Below, piece after piece: positions 1 to 7,003 of a DNA stretch of 64,000 nucleotides. Both the position numbers and the translations under genes were made by a program. The notes under the pieces were generated by a model, which searched no databases, was not told where the DNA came from, and was given only the letters and a program-made list of their open reading frames with translations. The first letter of the stretch is position 1; each line of letters starts with the position of its first letter. Source of the stretch: an uncultured Lachnospiraceae bacterium (lineage in GTDB: Bacteria > Bacillota > Clostridia > Lachnospirales > Lachnospiraceae); assembly GCA_934438085.1 (NCBI GenBank), contig CAKSBC010000007.1, forward strand, positions 1 through 64,000. The letters are read 5' to 3'.

Positions 1-65
1 TTGTCAACCTCTTTTTTAAGAAGTTTTTTTGTGATCGCTGCCTGCTCTCAAGCGACAGCCTGTCC

Positions 66-94
66 AATTTATCACACACCTCATCTATTGTCAA
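66..94 (-). promoter_or_regulatory. rRNA/tRNA-operon-like promoter reading left
   Basis: On the minus strand TTGACA (94-89) is followed after 17 bases by TAAATT (71-66) within TGTGATAAATT. A GC-rich stretch and an A-rich stretch follow, then a second TTGACA (7-2) whose -10 would lie outside the window. Two -35 boxes about 87 bases apart in this setting resemble tandem stable-RNA promoters of Clostridia, so an rRNA or tRNA operon may begin just left of the window. No RNA gene is visible here. The rest of 1-277 holds only the direct repeat and hairpin listed separately. Confidence 0.4.
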
Positions 95-105
95 CAACTT
101 TTTTA

Positions 106-120
106 CTTTTATTTTATTTT
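106..120. repeat. 15-bp direct repeat, left copy
   Basis: CTTTTATTTTATTTT, identical to bases 5568-5582. The two copies bracket the phage-like block. The right copy falls exactly where the reverse transcriptase reading frame stops. The sequence is AT-rich and simple, so chance identity is possible. Confidence 0.45.
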
Positions 121-121
121 T

Positions 122-151
122 AAAAATGTCAACATTAAAATCGACATTTTT
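122..151 (-). terminator. Hairpin downstream of the transposase gene
   Basis: AAAAATGTC (122-130) pairs with GACATTTTT (143-151) across a 12-base loop. In the transposase direction the 3' arm is itself T-rich. It could end transcription of the phage block just before its left border. Confidence 0.4.
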
Positions 152-277
152 TCATGTTTTTATCATTTTGCCATTTTGCACAATACGTAGCCTGTTTTAT
201 TGTATATTTTCACTTTTAGGCAGTGCAATAGTAAGACTGCCACTGCTGCCAGCCTCTCACGTTCCCCGTATCCGTTA

Positions 278-1339
278 TTATGCAAGCTGCTTTACCTCTT
301 CCTTGAATAGTTCCCCTGCTGAATGGTAGCCATGTATTTTGCGCGGGTATCCGTTTATCCAGTTCTCTATACTCTCTACCTCTTCCTCTGTCCTGTCGTC
401 AAAATTTGTGCCTTTCGGTATCTTCCGGCGTATCATCTTATTTGTTACCTCATTCGTGCCACGCTCCCAGCTGCTATAAGGGTGGCAGTAATATACCTTT
501 GTCCGCTTTTCTCCCTCGTTGATAATAGAACGCTGTAAGCCCTCTGCATCTGCAAACTCGCTACCGTTGTCTACTGTGATCGTCTTAAATACCCGCTTAA
601 ACATATCAGCGCCCCATTTTCTTTCTAATCTATCCAGCGCCGCTACTACCGCCTCGTCTGTATGATCTGGCAGCTTAAATATAATCTCGTTTCTGGTTTT
701 ACGCTCTGTCAGCACCAGCAGAGTATTTTTTGACTTTCCCCGCTTTCCTAAAACGCTGTCCATTTCCCAGTTGCCGAACTCTTCCCGTTTATCTATCTCT
801 TTCGGGCGTTTGTCTATGCTTTCTCCTGCTGCCGCCCTTTTCTGCTGCCTCTGTACTTTCTTATAATTTCTCTTCTTATTCTTCTTTACTGGCAAATTCT
901 TATTAGACAGCTTAAGGAAAATACCCTTGTCAATGTAGCTGTATAATGTTGTTACGCATACTGTTACGGAAAAGTCCCCCTCTTTCCCCTGTGCTTTCAG
1001 TTCTCCCAGTACCGCAGCTGGGCTATAATCTTCATTTACTATTTTATCCTCTATATAATTTGCGTATGCAATATCATTGCCTATTTTAAGCTGTGTACCC
1101 CTTGCCTTTAAGTTTTCCTCTGCTTTCATTTGTGCTTTGTTTGGGCTATAACTTAATGTTTCTGTATAGTCACTATTTCTGTGCATATATTCCCCTCGCT
1201 TAAGCTCATTGTATATAGTGCTGCGGTGTACGCCCAGCTGTTCTGCTATCTCTATCACGCTATGCCCTGCTTTTTTCAATGCCTCAATACTTATGCGGTC
1301 TGTCCATGTCAGCTGTCGGCTGCCTTTCTTATTCGCCAT
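278..1339 (-). CDS. IS30-family DDE transposase
   Basis: A 353-residue protein with the IS30 plan. The N-terminal helix-turn-helix (about residues 10-50) carries the conserved stretch IEIAEQLGVHRSTIYNELKR. A DDE catalytic domain follows, with first Asp in NWEMDSVLGK, second Asp in TVDNGSEF and Glu in SSWERGTNE. Length is normal for the family. An AGAGGT ribosome site precedes the ATG. I found no clear terminal inverted repeats close to either end of the gene, and it shares orientation with the adjoining lysis genes. It may therefore be phage cargo, or the mobilising enzyme of the whole block, rather than a free insertion sequence. No frameshift is seen. Confidence 0.9.
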   Translation of the reverse strand: MANKKGSRQLTWTDRISIEALKKAGHSVIEIAEQLGVHRSTIYNELKRGEYMHRNSDYTETLSYSPNKAQMKAEENLKARGTQLKIGNDIAYANYIEDKIVNEDYSPAAVLGELKAQGKEGDFSVTVCVTTLYSYIDKGIFLKLSNKNLPVKKNKKRNYKKVQRQQKRAAAGESIDKRPKEIDKREEFGNWEMDSVLGKRGKSKNTLLVLTERKTRNEIIFKLPDHTDEAVVAALDRLERKWGADMFKRVFKTITVDNGSEFADAEGLQRSIINEGEKRTKVYYCHPYSSWERGTNEVTNKMIRRKIPKGTNFDDRTEEEVESIENWINGYPRKIHGYHSAGELFKEEVKQLA

Positions 1340-1386
1340 TTCTGCTACCTCTCTTTCGTTCCTGTTCTTTCCCCATATACGACGAA

Positions 1387-1418
1387 AAGCCGCAAACTCT
1401 TTTACAAGTCTGCGGCTT
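1387..1418 (-). terminator. Terminator after the HIRAN-like gene
   Basis: AAGCCGCA (1387-1394) pairs with TGCGGCTT (1411-1418). On the minus strand the stem is followed by TTTTCG. It lies ten bases past the stop codon of the 227-residue gene. Confidence 0.6.
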
Positions 1419-1428
1419 ATGCCTTTAC

Positions 1429-2112
1429 CTATTTACAACACTTTTTACAAGCGGTGTATTTCTTCTTTGCTTGGCTTAGCGGTATGCTCTTTGGGTTTTT
1501 CATTCCCGAACAGTTAGGCTTACTATGGTATTTTTTGTTGCTACGGTCTACATATACTGTAGTTTCTCCCGTATGCTGGCTTACGCTGGGCGTTGCGTCC
1601 TCGATTACGTCAAGCTCTATATTGCACCCGAACGTCTGTACCCCCCCCCCAGAAATTTCCAGTATTTCTGCGGTGTAGCGGGCTTTCGGGTACTTTCTCG
1701 CTAAGTCCCCCGCCAGCTCTGCCGATAGATTGCCTATTACCTTATCGCCCCACTTTACGTATGCGGCAGGCTCTCCGTTGTATGTATACTTTTCTACTGT
1801 AATATCTTCACTGCCGGACATTCCGCTTAAAATATCCTGCCTGTTTTCTCCGTCCTCATTATTGAACGTCACGCCTACTACTTTCGTTCTGATTGTATCT
1901 AAAACTCTGCCACCAGATGCAGTGGCAGGCGCAGGCGTTCTGTTTTCGTTTTCTTTTCCTGTGCTTTTCTTTTTCAGTCCAAAATAGGCGCATACTGCCG
2001 CAACCACAATGCAGCCCACCCCACCTGTTATATTTCCAGACGGCAGCGCCGTTAAACCGCTTACTGCAAATAATGCAGCCGCTGCCACTAAAATTACCTT
2101 TTTCTTTGTCAT
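1429..2112 (-). CDS. Membrane-anchored HIRAN-like protein with C-terminal Cys cluster
   Basis: 227 residues in three parts. Residues 1-50 form two hydrophobic segments (VILVAAAALFAVSGL and GCIVVAAVCAYFGL) followed by KKKS, so the rest is probably cytoplasmic. Residues 75-170 resemble a HIRAN domain: TKVVGVTFNNEDGENRQDIL near the start and later VKWGDKVIGNLSAELA, as in HIRAN folds that bind DNA or RNA ends. The C-terminus (185-227) has YHSKPNCSGM and TACKKCCK, a His/Cys arrangement like the small metal-binding tails of many phage and secreted proteins. GAGGG lies six bases before the ATG. A run of ten G (coding strand, 1650-1641) encodes the Gly-Gly-Gly near residue 155 and could slip. Function is unknown. 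Confidence 0.65.
   Translation of the reverse strand: MTKKKVILVAAAALFAVSGLTALPSGNITGGVGCIVVAAVCAYFGLKKKSTGKENENRTPAPATASGGRVLDTIRTKVVGVTFNNEDGENRQDILSGMSGSEDITVEKYTYNGEPAAYVKWGDKVIGNLSAELAGDLARKYPKARYTAEILEISGGGVQTFGCNIELDVIEDATPSVSQHTGETTVYVDRSNKKYHSKPNCSGMKNPKSIPLSQAKKKYTACKKCCK
1641..1650. repeat. Homopolymer C10/G10 tract inside a gene
   Basis: Ten consecutive C on the plus strand lie within the 227-residue gene. They are the longest G/C homopolymer I noticed in the window. Slippage by one base would shift frame before the Cys-rich tail. Confidence 0.9.
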
Positions 2113-2133
2113 AGTAAGCCCTCGCTTTCGTAT

Positions 2134-2331
2134 CTACTTCAATTCTAAAATTTCATCAGCAGAGGCGTTAAGCTCTCTGCAAATTTTCGCCAGTGTTATT
2201 GCGTTTGGCGTAAGCTCGTTGTTTTCCCAGCGGCTTATATCTTTCTGGTATACTTGCAGGCGCTCTGCAAGTTCCTTTTGCGTCACGCCTGCCGCTTTTC
2301 GTGCTTTTTTAATGTTTTCGCCTAAATTCAT
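2134..2331 (-). CDS. Cro/CI (XRE) family repressor, 65 residues
   Basis: A single helix-turn-helix domain fills the whole protein: IKKARKAAGVTQKELAERLQ, then KDISRWENNELTPNAITLAKI, the standard XRE pattern with the recognition helix near residues 28-37. There is no C-terminal multimerisation or protease domain, so it is of the minimal Cro type. Its ATG overlaps the stop of the upstream 52-residue membrane protein by four bases (ATGA), and AGAGGG precedes it, so the two are translationally coupled. It may control the phage block or a lysogeny-like switch. No operator could be identified. Confidence 0.85.
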   Translation of the reverse strand: MNLGENIKKARKAAGVTQKELAERLQVYQKDISRWENNELTPNAITLAKICRELNASADEILELK

Positions 2332-2486
2332 GCCTTGCCCTCTCTTCTATTCCATACCAGTAATGCAAAGCATATTATATATAATGCCACTTTCACACCG
2401 TCCAGTATGGATAGCGTTTTAAAATCTCCGTCCACAATATCAAGTATCACTAACGCCACCAGTAAAAAGCTGATTTTCTTATTCAT
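2328..2486 (-). CDS. Small membrane protein, 52 residues
   Basis: The reading frame from ATG at 2486 encodes two hydrophobic stretches (ISFLLVALVILDIV, residues 5-18, and VKVALYIICFALLVW, residues 31-45) and ends in NRREGKA. It overlaps the next gene, the XRE repressor, by four bases. No strong ribosome site precedes it. Such membrane-protein/XRE pairs are frequent in Firmicute phages and mobile elements. Its role is unknown; a partner of the repressor is the simplest inference from the coupling. Confidence 0.6.
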   Translation of the reverse strand: MNKKISFLLVALVILDIVDGDFKTLSILDGVKVALYIICFALLVWNRREGKA

Positions 2487-2530
2487 ATTTTTTGTAGGGT
2501 GTGATATACTGTTTTTAGAAAAGCAATACC

Positions 2531-2560
2531 CCTTTCGGGGGCTGCCCTTTGCAGGGCAGC
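2531..2560 (-). terminator. Double hairpin after the 40-residue peptide gene
   Basis: GCTGCCCT/AGGGCAGC (2541-2560, four-base loop) is followed on the minus strand by a second short stem CCCC/GGGG and then ATTGCTTTTC. It separates the 40-residue peptide gene from the membrane protein/XRE pair. Confidence 0.55.
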
Positions 2561-2568
2561 TTATGTAT

Positions 2569-2691
2569 TTACTTTTTCTTCTTGGACTTTTTAGATTTCT
2601 TTTGTTTTACCAGCTGGCGGGCTGTTAATGTTAAAACTAAGATTTCTACTAAGTCCTTTATTATTTCCAGTATATCGTGTATGGTATCCAT
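2569..2691 (-). CDS. 40-residue hydrophobic peptide with lysine tail
   Basis: ATG at 2691 is preceded by a near-perfect ribosome site (GGAAAGGAGA with good spacing), the main reason to call this gene. The peptide starts MDTIHDILEIIKDLVEILVL, an amphipathic to hydrophobic helix, and ends with about ten lysines and serines. Hydrophobic helix plus basic tail is the shape of type I toxins of the TxpA/Fst class and of very small holins, but no family motif is certain. Its neighbours are endolysin upstream and XRE repressor downstream. No antisense RNA promoter could be confirmed. Toxin, holin helper or phage moron are all possible. Confidence 0.55.
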   Translation of the reverse strand: MDTIHDILEIIKDLVEILVLTLTARQLVKQKKSKKSKKKK

Positions 2692-2844
2692 TCCCTTTTC
2701 TCCTTTCCAGTGCTTTGCACTTATTTGTTTTTATCTCCTTTCTATGGTTTAATTATATACCGTTTTCGGTATATTGTCAATGATTATTTATCAAAATATG
2801 TGAAAAAATAGAGGGCAGACAGCAAACCGCCCGCCCTCAAAAAC

Positions 2845-4254
2845 TTAAGCTAATCTTGTGGCATAATCTAAGCTAATCCAGCCTGCGCCACTCTTCAAGC
2901 GTCCCCAGCCAGCGCTTGCGCCCTGTCCGGCTTTCACTTCGACAATGGTAAATACTCCCTTTCCTGTGGTTTCTCCCGTCTTTGCATAGTTCTTGCCTGC
3001 TCCCGTTCTGATATTAAGATCTAAAATATCTACCTGTGCGCTAAACGGAACGCCTGCGCTTGCCTGCTGCCCCGCTGCGCTATATACCGCCTTGCCGTTA
3101 TCATCATATACAGTATAACCCGCCTTGCAAGCGCTCTTTGCATTTTCCAGCGACGTAAACGCCCCCAGCTGGCTTGCTGCGTCCGTCCAACTCTTGCGCA
3201 CTCTGTAATACTTTGTACCGTTCCCTGCTGCATACTTTTTATAGTATCCCTCGCCGTACTCTGCACGCTTTTTCTTTACCGTTTCGCTCTGGTCTGCTGG
3301 CTTTTCATATCCAGTAAGAACGGCATCAGATGCAGCACGCACGCTGCCCGCCTTTTTCAGTGCGTCCATTACTGCTGTGTATCCCTGCAATTCTTCCCAT
3401 AAAAAGCCCAGCTGCATATTAAGGTCTGCAATGGATACGCCCGCCTGCTTTGCACGGTTAAGCAGTGCCTGCTTTCTGCTCCAATATGTCCACTGTGCCA
3501 GCCCGTAGCCTGCACTGTCCTTTACAAAATTACCGTAGTTGCCATTGTCCACCGCCGCTGTATATTCTGCGTCCGTTTTCCCCAGCTTATTGTTATAGGT
3601 ATTCTGTAAGTTGTTCGGCATAAGTCCGCTTTCAGCGTACAGATTACCCATAATGCCAGCCACGGCATAAGCATTTAAGCCCTTGCCTGTAAGAAAATCC
3701 CAGATTGTTTTTTCATTGCCGCCCTGCGGCGTTTCTGCCTGTCCGCTGATTTTACGCTTAAACTCGTCCCATGTGTGGGCGCTGGTGTTATATACATACG
3801 GGTTAGGGCAGATTTTACCTGTTACGTCGTAATGTCTGATTACATGAGATGCAGGCACGCCGTATTTATTCATAAGGTAACGGGTAAGCTCTGCCGCTGC
3901 CTCTACTGTTGCGTCCTCAAAATACCAGTCTTTATCTGTTGCGCCCATGCTCTTTGTGTTTTTCTTCCTTACACACATTTCAATACCGATACTATTAGCA
4001 TTTCGGCACTCTGCGTGCTTATAGCTCGACGCACCGCAATGCCACGCTATATTAGCGTCCTCTACGCACTGCCATACCTCGCCGTTAAAACCTACAAAGT
4101 AATGCGCTGACGCATTTCTATTGCCGCCGCCATAATAGCGGCAGTTATCCTCTGCGCCGCCCAGTGCGCCTACGTAATGGATAACAATATACTTAATTCT
4201 GGAAATGCTGCCCTTGTTGAAATTGTACCCGCTTATCATTCTGTTAATTTTCAT
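2845..4254 (-). CDS. Phage endolysin: amidase, lysozyme-like and SH3 domains
   Basis: 469 residues from the ATG at 4254, chosen because GGAAAGGCGGG sits just upstream; an in-frame ATG 16 codons earlier lacks a site. Residues ~10-165 are an Amidase_2 (PGRP-like) domain with zinc-type ligands in VIHYVG, IAWHCG and HVIRHYDVTGKICPNP, cleaving the MurNAc-L-Ala bond. Residues ~185-340 (IWDFLTGKGLNAYAVAGIMG, AESGLMP, GYGLAQWT) match the phage tail lysozyme type. A linker leads to a C-terminal bacterial SH3 wall-binding domain (NIRTGAGKNY, WISLDYATRLA). It lacks a signal peptide, as expected for export through the adjacent holin. Confidence 0.92.
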   Translation of the reverse strand: MKINRMISGYNFNKGSISRIKYIVIHYVGALGGAEDNCRYYGGGNRNASAHYFVGFNGEVWQCVEDANIAWHCGASSYKHAECRNANSIGIEMCVRKKNTKSMGATDKDWYFEDATVEAAAELTRYLMNKYGVPASHVIRHYDVTGKICPNPYVYNTSAHTWDEFKRKISGQAETPQGGNEKTIWDFLTGKGLNAYAVAGIMGNLYAESGLMPNNLQNTYNNKLGKTDAEYTAAVDNGNYGNFVKDSAGYGLAQWTYWSRKQALLNRAKQAGVSIADLNMQLGFLWEELQGYTAVMDALKKAGSVRAASDAVLTGYEKPADQSETVKKKRAEYGEGYYKKYAAGNGTKYYRVRKSWTDAASQLGAFTSLENAKSACKAGYTVYDDNGKAVYSAAGQQASAGVPFSAQVDILDLNIRTGAGKNYAKTGETTGKGVFTIVEVKAGQGASAGWGRLKSGAGWISLDYATRLA

Positions 4255-4287
4255 GTTTCCCGCCTTTCCGCATACAAAATAAGCGCC

Positions 4288-4313
4288 TGCGGTTTCCCGC
4301 AAGCGCTCTTTGC
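4288..4313 (-). terminator. Hairpin between holin and endolysin genes
   Basis: AGCGCCTGCGG and CCGCAAGCGCT form a stem with a three-base loop. On the minus strand TATTTTGT follows. It may attenuate read-through from holin into endolysin, or only fold the intercistronic mRNA. Confidence 0.55.
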
Positions 4314-4332
4314 TGCTATGTCCTTATTATCC

Positions 4333-4821
4333 TTATCTTTCCTGTGTCCTGTGTTCCTCTACGCTGCCTGTGGTGCTGTCCCCGTCCAGTTCGTCTGTGT
4401 CCGGCAGCTCGTCCGTATACTTTGCCAGAAACTCTCGCACCTTTTCCCATACCTTTTTTACGGGCAGCCCACATAATGCCATATTCTTAAAAATGCTCAC
4501 TACCTCATAAGCAATGTAAAGCAGTGCGAAAAATTCAGCCACACCCACGGTATTAAGCCCTAAATATGTACGTGCCTGCTCCGGTATAAATCCGATTAAG
4601 TTAATCTTAATCAGTACGTCGATCGCCAGCATGAATACCAGAGAAATAAGCATACCTACTTTTCTGATAGCCCCGTCAATGCCTGCACAGCTGTTAAATT
4701 TCTTCTCTTTGATTGCACGCAGCACGCCAAAAACCGTGTCGCACACAATCGCCAATACTACCAGCTGGATAATTTTGTTATGTGCCGCCGCCTCAATAAA
4801 TTCTGTAATAGTCATGTTCAT
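4333..4821 (-). CDS. Phage holin, toxin-secretion/phage-lysis family
   Basis: 162 residues. Hydrophobic segments lie at about residues 17-35 (IIQLVVLAIVCDTVFGVL), 52-72 (VGMLISLVFMLAIDVLI) and 90-110 (VGVAEFFALLYIAYEVV). They are followed by a charged cytoplasmic tail rich in Asp, Glu and Thr. The pattern, including DTVFGVLRAIKEKKFNS, is that of the Phage_holin_4 family, which makes the membrane hole that lets endolysin reach the wall. The gene directly precedes the endolysin and starts inside the stop of the upstream 59-residue gene (ATGA). A second ATG two codons downstream is an equally good start. Confidence 0.88.
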   Translation of the reverse strand: MNMTITEFIEAAAHNKIIQLVVLAIVCDTVFGVLRAIKEKKFNSCAGIDGAIRKVGMLISLVFMLAIDVLIKINLIGFIPEQARTYLGLNTVGVAEFFALLYIAYEVVSIFKNMALCGLPVKKVWEKVREFLAKYTDELPDTDELDGDSTTGSVEEHRTQER

Positions 4822-4997
4822 AAATCCTGCCTTTCTCTTAATTGCAAATCTTTTGCCCGCTCTTTCAGCTCTGCGCCGTCGTAGCCTGCTGTCTGCTCCC
4901 AGCTTTCCAGAGTGGCTATTAAATCAGCAATAAGCCTGCTTTGCTTTTCTATGGTTTCCTGTTGTTCTTGTACTACCCTTAGTAAATTGCTACTCAT
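4818..4997 (-). CDS. Small charged coiled-coil phage protein, 59 residues
   Basis: ATG at 4997 has AGGAG upstream. The product begins MSSNLLRVVQEQQETIEKQS and is helical throughout, with Glu/Gln/Lys at heptad spacing and no membrane segment. It overlaps the holin start by four bases and follows the reverse transcriptase fragment by 24 bases. Short coiled-coil proteins just before holins are common in Firmicute phages and sometimes regulate lysis timing. Here that is inference from position only. Confidence 0.65.
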   Translation of the reverse strand: MSSNLLRVVQEQQETIEKQSRLIADLIATLESWEQTAGYDGAELKERAKDLQLRERQDL

Positions 4998-5021
4998 GTA
5001 CTCGCTCCTGCATTTTGCCGC

Positions 5022-5570
5022 TTAAGCAGCCTTTTCTATGGCTGCCTCTGCCAGCGTTTCTATTTTCTTTCGTAGATTATAGCTGTCGGCGTGTCCTGCG
5101 TGTCCCGTCCAGCTCTGTATACTCTTTTGTAACTGCTCTGTTGTGATTTTCCCGCTCTCGCACTTCTTGATAGTACGCTTTATGCGTTTTATGCTATCCT
5201 TTCGTACTTTCCTGTGCGTCGCCCTGTGTTTATAGCCTACAAAGTCTATACCGTTCTTTGCTGCCAGTATGGTAGTTTTCGGGTTAAACTCTAACTTAAG
5301 CTCTTCCCGTAAGAATTGCTCTATCCGTGCAAGCCAGCTGCGCAGCTGTTCCTTGTCTGGGCTTAATATTACAAAGTCGTCCATATAGCGTATGTACGCC
5401 TCTACGCCCAGCTCATGCTTGATAAACTGGTCTAATGCGTCCAGATAGATATTTGCAAATAACTGACTGGTAAGGTTTCCTACTGGTATCCCTACGCCGT
5501 CCGGCATATTGCCGTTGTGGTCTATTATCCTGTCCAGCAATGCCAGTACCCCAGCGTCTTTTATAACCTT
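5022..5570 (-). pseudogene. DGR-class reverse transcriptase, 5' end missing
   Basis: The C-terminal half of an RNA-directed DNA polymerase. Seen: VGNLTSQ (the [IVL]GxxxSQ form of motif 4 that marks diversity-generating retroelement enzymes, against QGxxxSP in most reverse transcriptases), the catalytic YMDD in YIRYMDDFVIL, and a thumb region up to the stop. Family-like sequence continues upstream of the first possible start codon (KVIKDAGVLALLDRIID) until TAA at 5573-5571, so the gene is cut, not short. The fingers and the first catalytic Asp are lost, so it should be inactive. The cut coincides with the right 15-bp direct repeat. No template repeat, variable repeat or Avd gene is present in the window. 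Confidence 0.85.
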
Positions 5571-5582
5571 TTATTTTATTTT
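5568..5582. repeat. 15-bp direct repeat, right copy
   Basis: CTTTTATTTTATTTT, identical to 106-120. It contains the last sense codon of the truncated reverse transcriptase and borders AT-rich sequence leading to ychF. Confidence 0.45.
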
Positions 5583-5721
5583 ATATTCATTTTACTTTTA
5601 AATCAAAAACCGCTATGTATGCCCCTTTGTCTTCTTTACCACTTCCCTATTTAGCTTTTCTTTTCCTTTATATATCTGAGTTTTTTGTTTTTTTATTATG
5701 TTCTGTACCTTTTCGTTCCAC

Positions 5722-5750
5722 TTGTAAAAATGGCATTCAGAGCTTATACT
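5722..5750 (+). promoter_or_regulatory. Promoter of ychF
   Basis: TTGTAA (5722-5727), a 17-base spacer and TATACT (5745-5750) lie about 50 bases ahead of the ychF start. The rest of 5583-5800 is AT-rich with nothing else recognised. Confidence 0.6.
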
Positions 5751-5800
5751 TATCTGTGCATTTATATAAGAAATAATTACAGAAAGGTATGACATCATAT

Positions 5801-6898
5801 ATGAAATTAGGTATCGTCGGACTTCCTAACGTCGGAAAGTCTACACTTTTTAATTCTATTACAAAGGCAGGAGCAGAATCTGCCAACTACCCGTTCTGCA
5901 CCATCGACCCTAACGTAGGTATCGTTGCAGTTCCTGATGCGAGACTTGATAAGCTTACTGCATTATATAATTCCAAAAAGACAACTCCTGCCGTTATTGA
6001 ATTCGTTGACATTGCAGGTCTTGTAAAGGGTGCCTCCAAGGGTGAAGGTCTTGGCAACCAGTTCCTTGCCAACATTCGTGAATGTGATGCGATAGTTCAT
6101 GTTGTAAGATGCTTTGATGACCCTAATGTAATTCATGTTGAGGGCTCTGTTGATCCTATCAGAGATATTGAAACTATTAACCTTGAGCTCATCTTTGCAG
6201 ATATCGATACACTTGATAAAAGAATTGCAAAGACCGCAAAGCTTGCCAACAACGTTAAGGAAGCAAAGGTTGAGCTTGAAACTCTCAAGAAGTTAAAGGC
6301 AGTACTTGAGGCAGGTAAGATGGCTTCTGCATTTGAAGCTTCAGATGATGAAGAAGCAAAATTCGTTGATTCATTATATCTTCTTACTTCAAAGCCGGTT
6401 ATATTTGCAGCAAATGTTGCTGAGGATGATCTTGCTGATGACGGAGCTTCTAATGAATACGTTCAGAAGGTTCGTGAATACGCAGCAGAGACACATAACG
6501 GAGTATTTGTAATTTCTGCAAGGATCGAGGAAGAGATCGCAGCGCTTGATGATTCAGAAAAGGCTGAGTATCTTGAGACTTTAGGTCTTACAGAATCAGG
6601 CCTTGATAAGCTCATCACCGCGAGCTATGACCTTTTAGGTCTTATGAGCTTCTTGACTGCAGGAGAAAGTGAGACGCGTGCCTGGACTATAAAGAAGGGA
6701 ACTAAGGCTCCGCAGGCAGCCGGTAAGATCCACTCAGACTTTGAAAGAGGTTTTATCAGAGCTGAAGTCATCAACTACCAGGATCTTCTTGATTGCGGAT
6801 CACTTGCCGCAGCAAGAGAAAAGGGGCTTGTTCGTTCAGAGGGTAAGGAGTATGTAGTTCAGGATGGAGATACTATCCTCTTCCGCTTCAATGTCTGA
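5801..6898 (+). CDS. ychF: Ribosome-associated ATPase/GTPase YchF
   Basis: 365 residues, the usual family length. MKLGIVGLPNVGKSTLFNSI opens with the P-loop; NYPFCTIDPNVGIV (switch region), DIAGLVKGASKGEGLGNQFL (G3) and a NVAEDD-type G4 replacement follow, which gives YchF its ATP preference. The C-terminal TGS-like domain contains GSLAAAREKGLVRSEGKEY. The start at 5801 was chosen from the family N-terminus; an ATG four codons earlier sits too close to AGAAAGG. YchF (human OLA1) binds ribosomes and influences stress responses. It is monocistronic, with its own promoter and a shared terminator facing dnaJ. Confidence 0.96.
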   Translation: MKLGIVGLPNVGKSTLFNSITKAGAESANYPFCTIDPNVGIVAVPDARLDKLTALYNSKKTTPAVIEFVDIAGLVKGASKGEGLGNQFLANIRECDAIVHVVRCFDDPNVIHVEGSVDPIRDIETINLELIFADIDTLDKRIAKTAKLANNVKEAKVELETLKKLKAVLEAGKMASAFEASDDEEAKFVDSLYLLTSKPVIFAANVAEDDLADDGASNEYVQKVREYAAETHNGVFVISARIEEEIAALDDSEKAEYLETLGLTESGLDKLITASYDLLGLMSFLTAGESETRAWTIKKGTKAPQAAGKIHSDFERGFIRAEVINYQDLLDCGSLAAAREKGLVRSEGKEYVVQDGDTILFRFNV

Positions 6899-6934
6899 TT
6901 CATCCCCTTTCACTTTCAAATAACCTAAACAATA

Positions 6935-6985
6935 AAAGACACGAGTCTGCGCTGAATATATCTAACTGCGTTTACTCGTGTCTTT
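6935..6985. terminator. Bidirectional terminator between ychF and dnaJ
   Basis: AAAGACACGAGT (6935-6946) pairs perfectly with ACTCGTGTCTTT (6974-6985). TATTTTAATT follows on the plus strand, and the minus strand also ends in TTTATTG. It serves the convergent ychF and dnaJ genes. Confidence 0.8.
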
Positions 6986-7003
6986 ATTTTAATTATATTA
7001 TTT

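Larger units (their letters stand above)
121..5567 (-). mobile_element. Prophage remnant or small phage-derived element
   Basis: All genes in this block point leftward. Reading in transcription order from the right they are: truncated reverse transcriptase, short coiled-coil protein, holin, endolysin, a 40-residue peptide, a small membrane protein, a Cro/CI-like repressor, a membrane-anchored HIRAN-like protein and an IS30-family transposase. Holin next to endolysin is a standard phage lysis module. No capsid, tail, terminase or integrase gene is present, so this is a deleted prophage or a compact element carrying lysis genes. The 15-bp direct repeat at both ends and the cut reverse transcriptase define plausible borders. 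The chromosomal gene ychF begins 230 bases beyond the right border. Confidence 0.7.

Noticed and set aside
5022..5570. Retron or group II intron reverse transcriptase
   Set aside because: The GxxxSQ form of motif 4 fits DGR enzymes, no msr/msd-like RNA or intron structure is visible, and the gene is truncated.
5613..5798. 61-codon minus-strand frame before ychF
   Set aside because: It covers the ychF promoter, is AT-rich and Lys-rich by composition and has no ribosome site.
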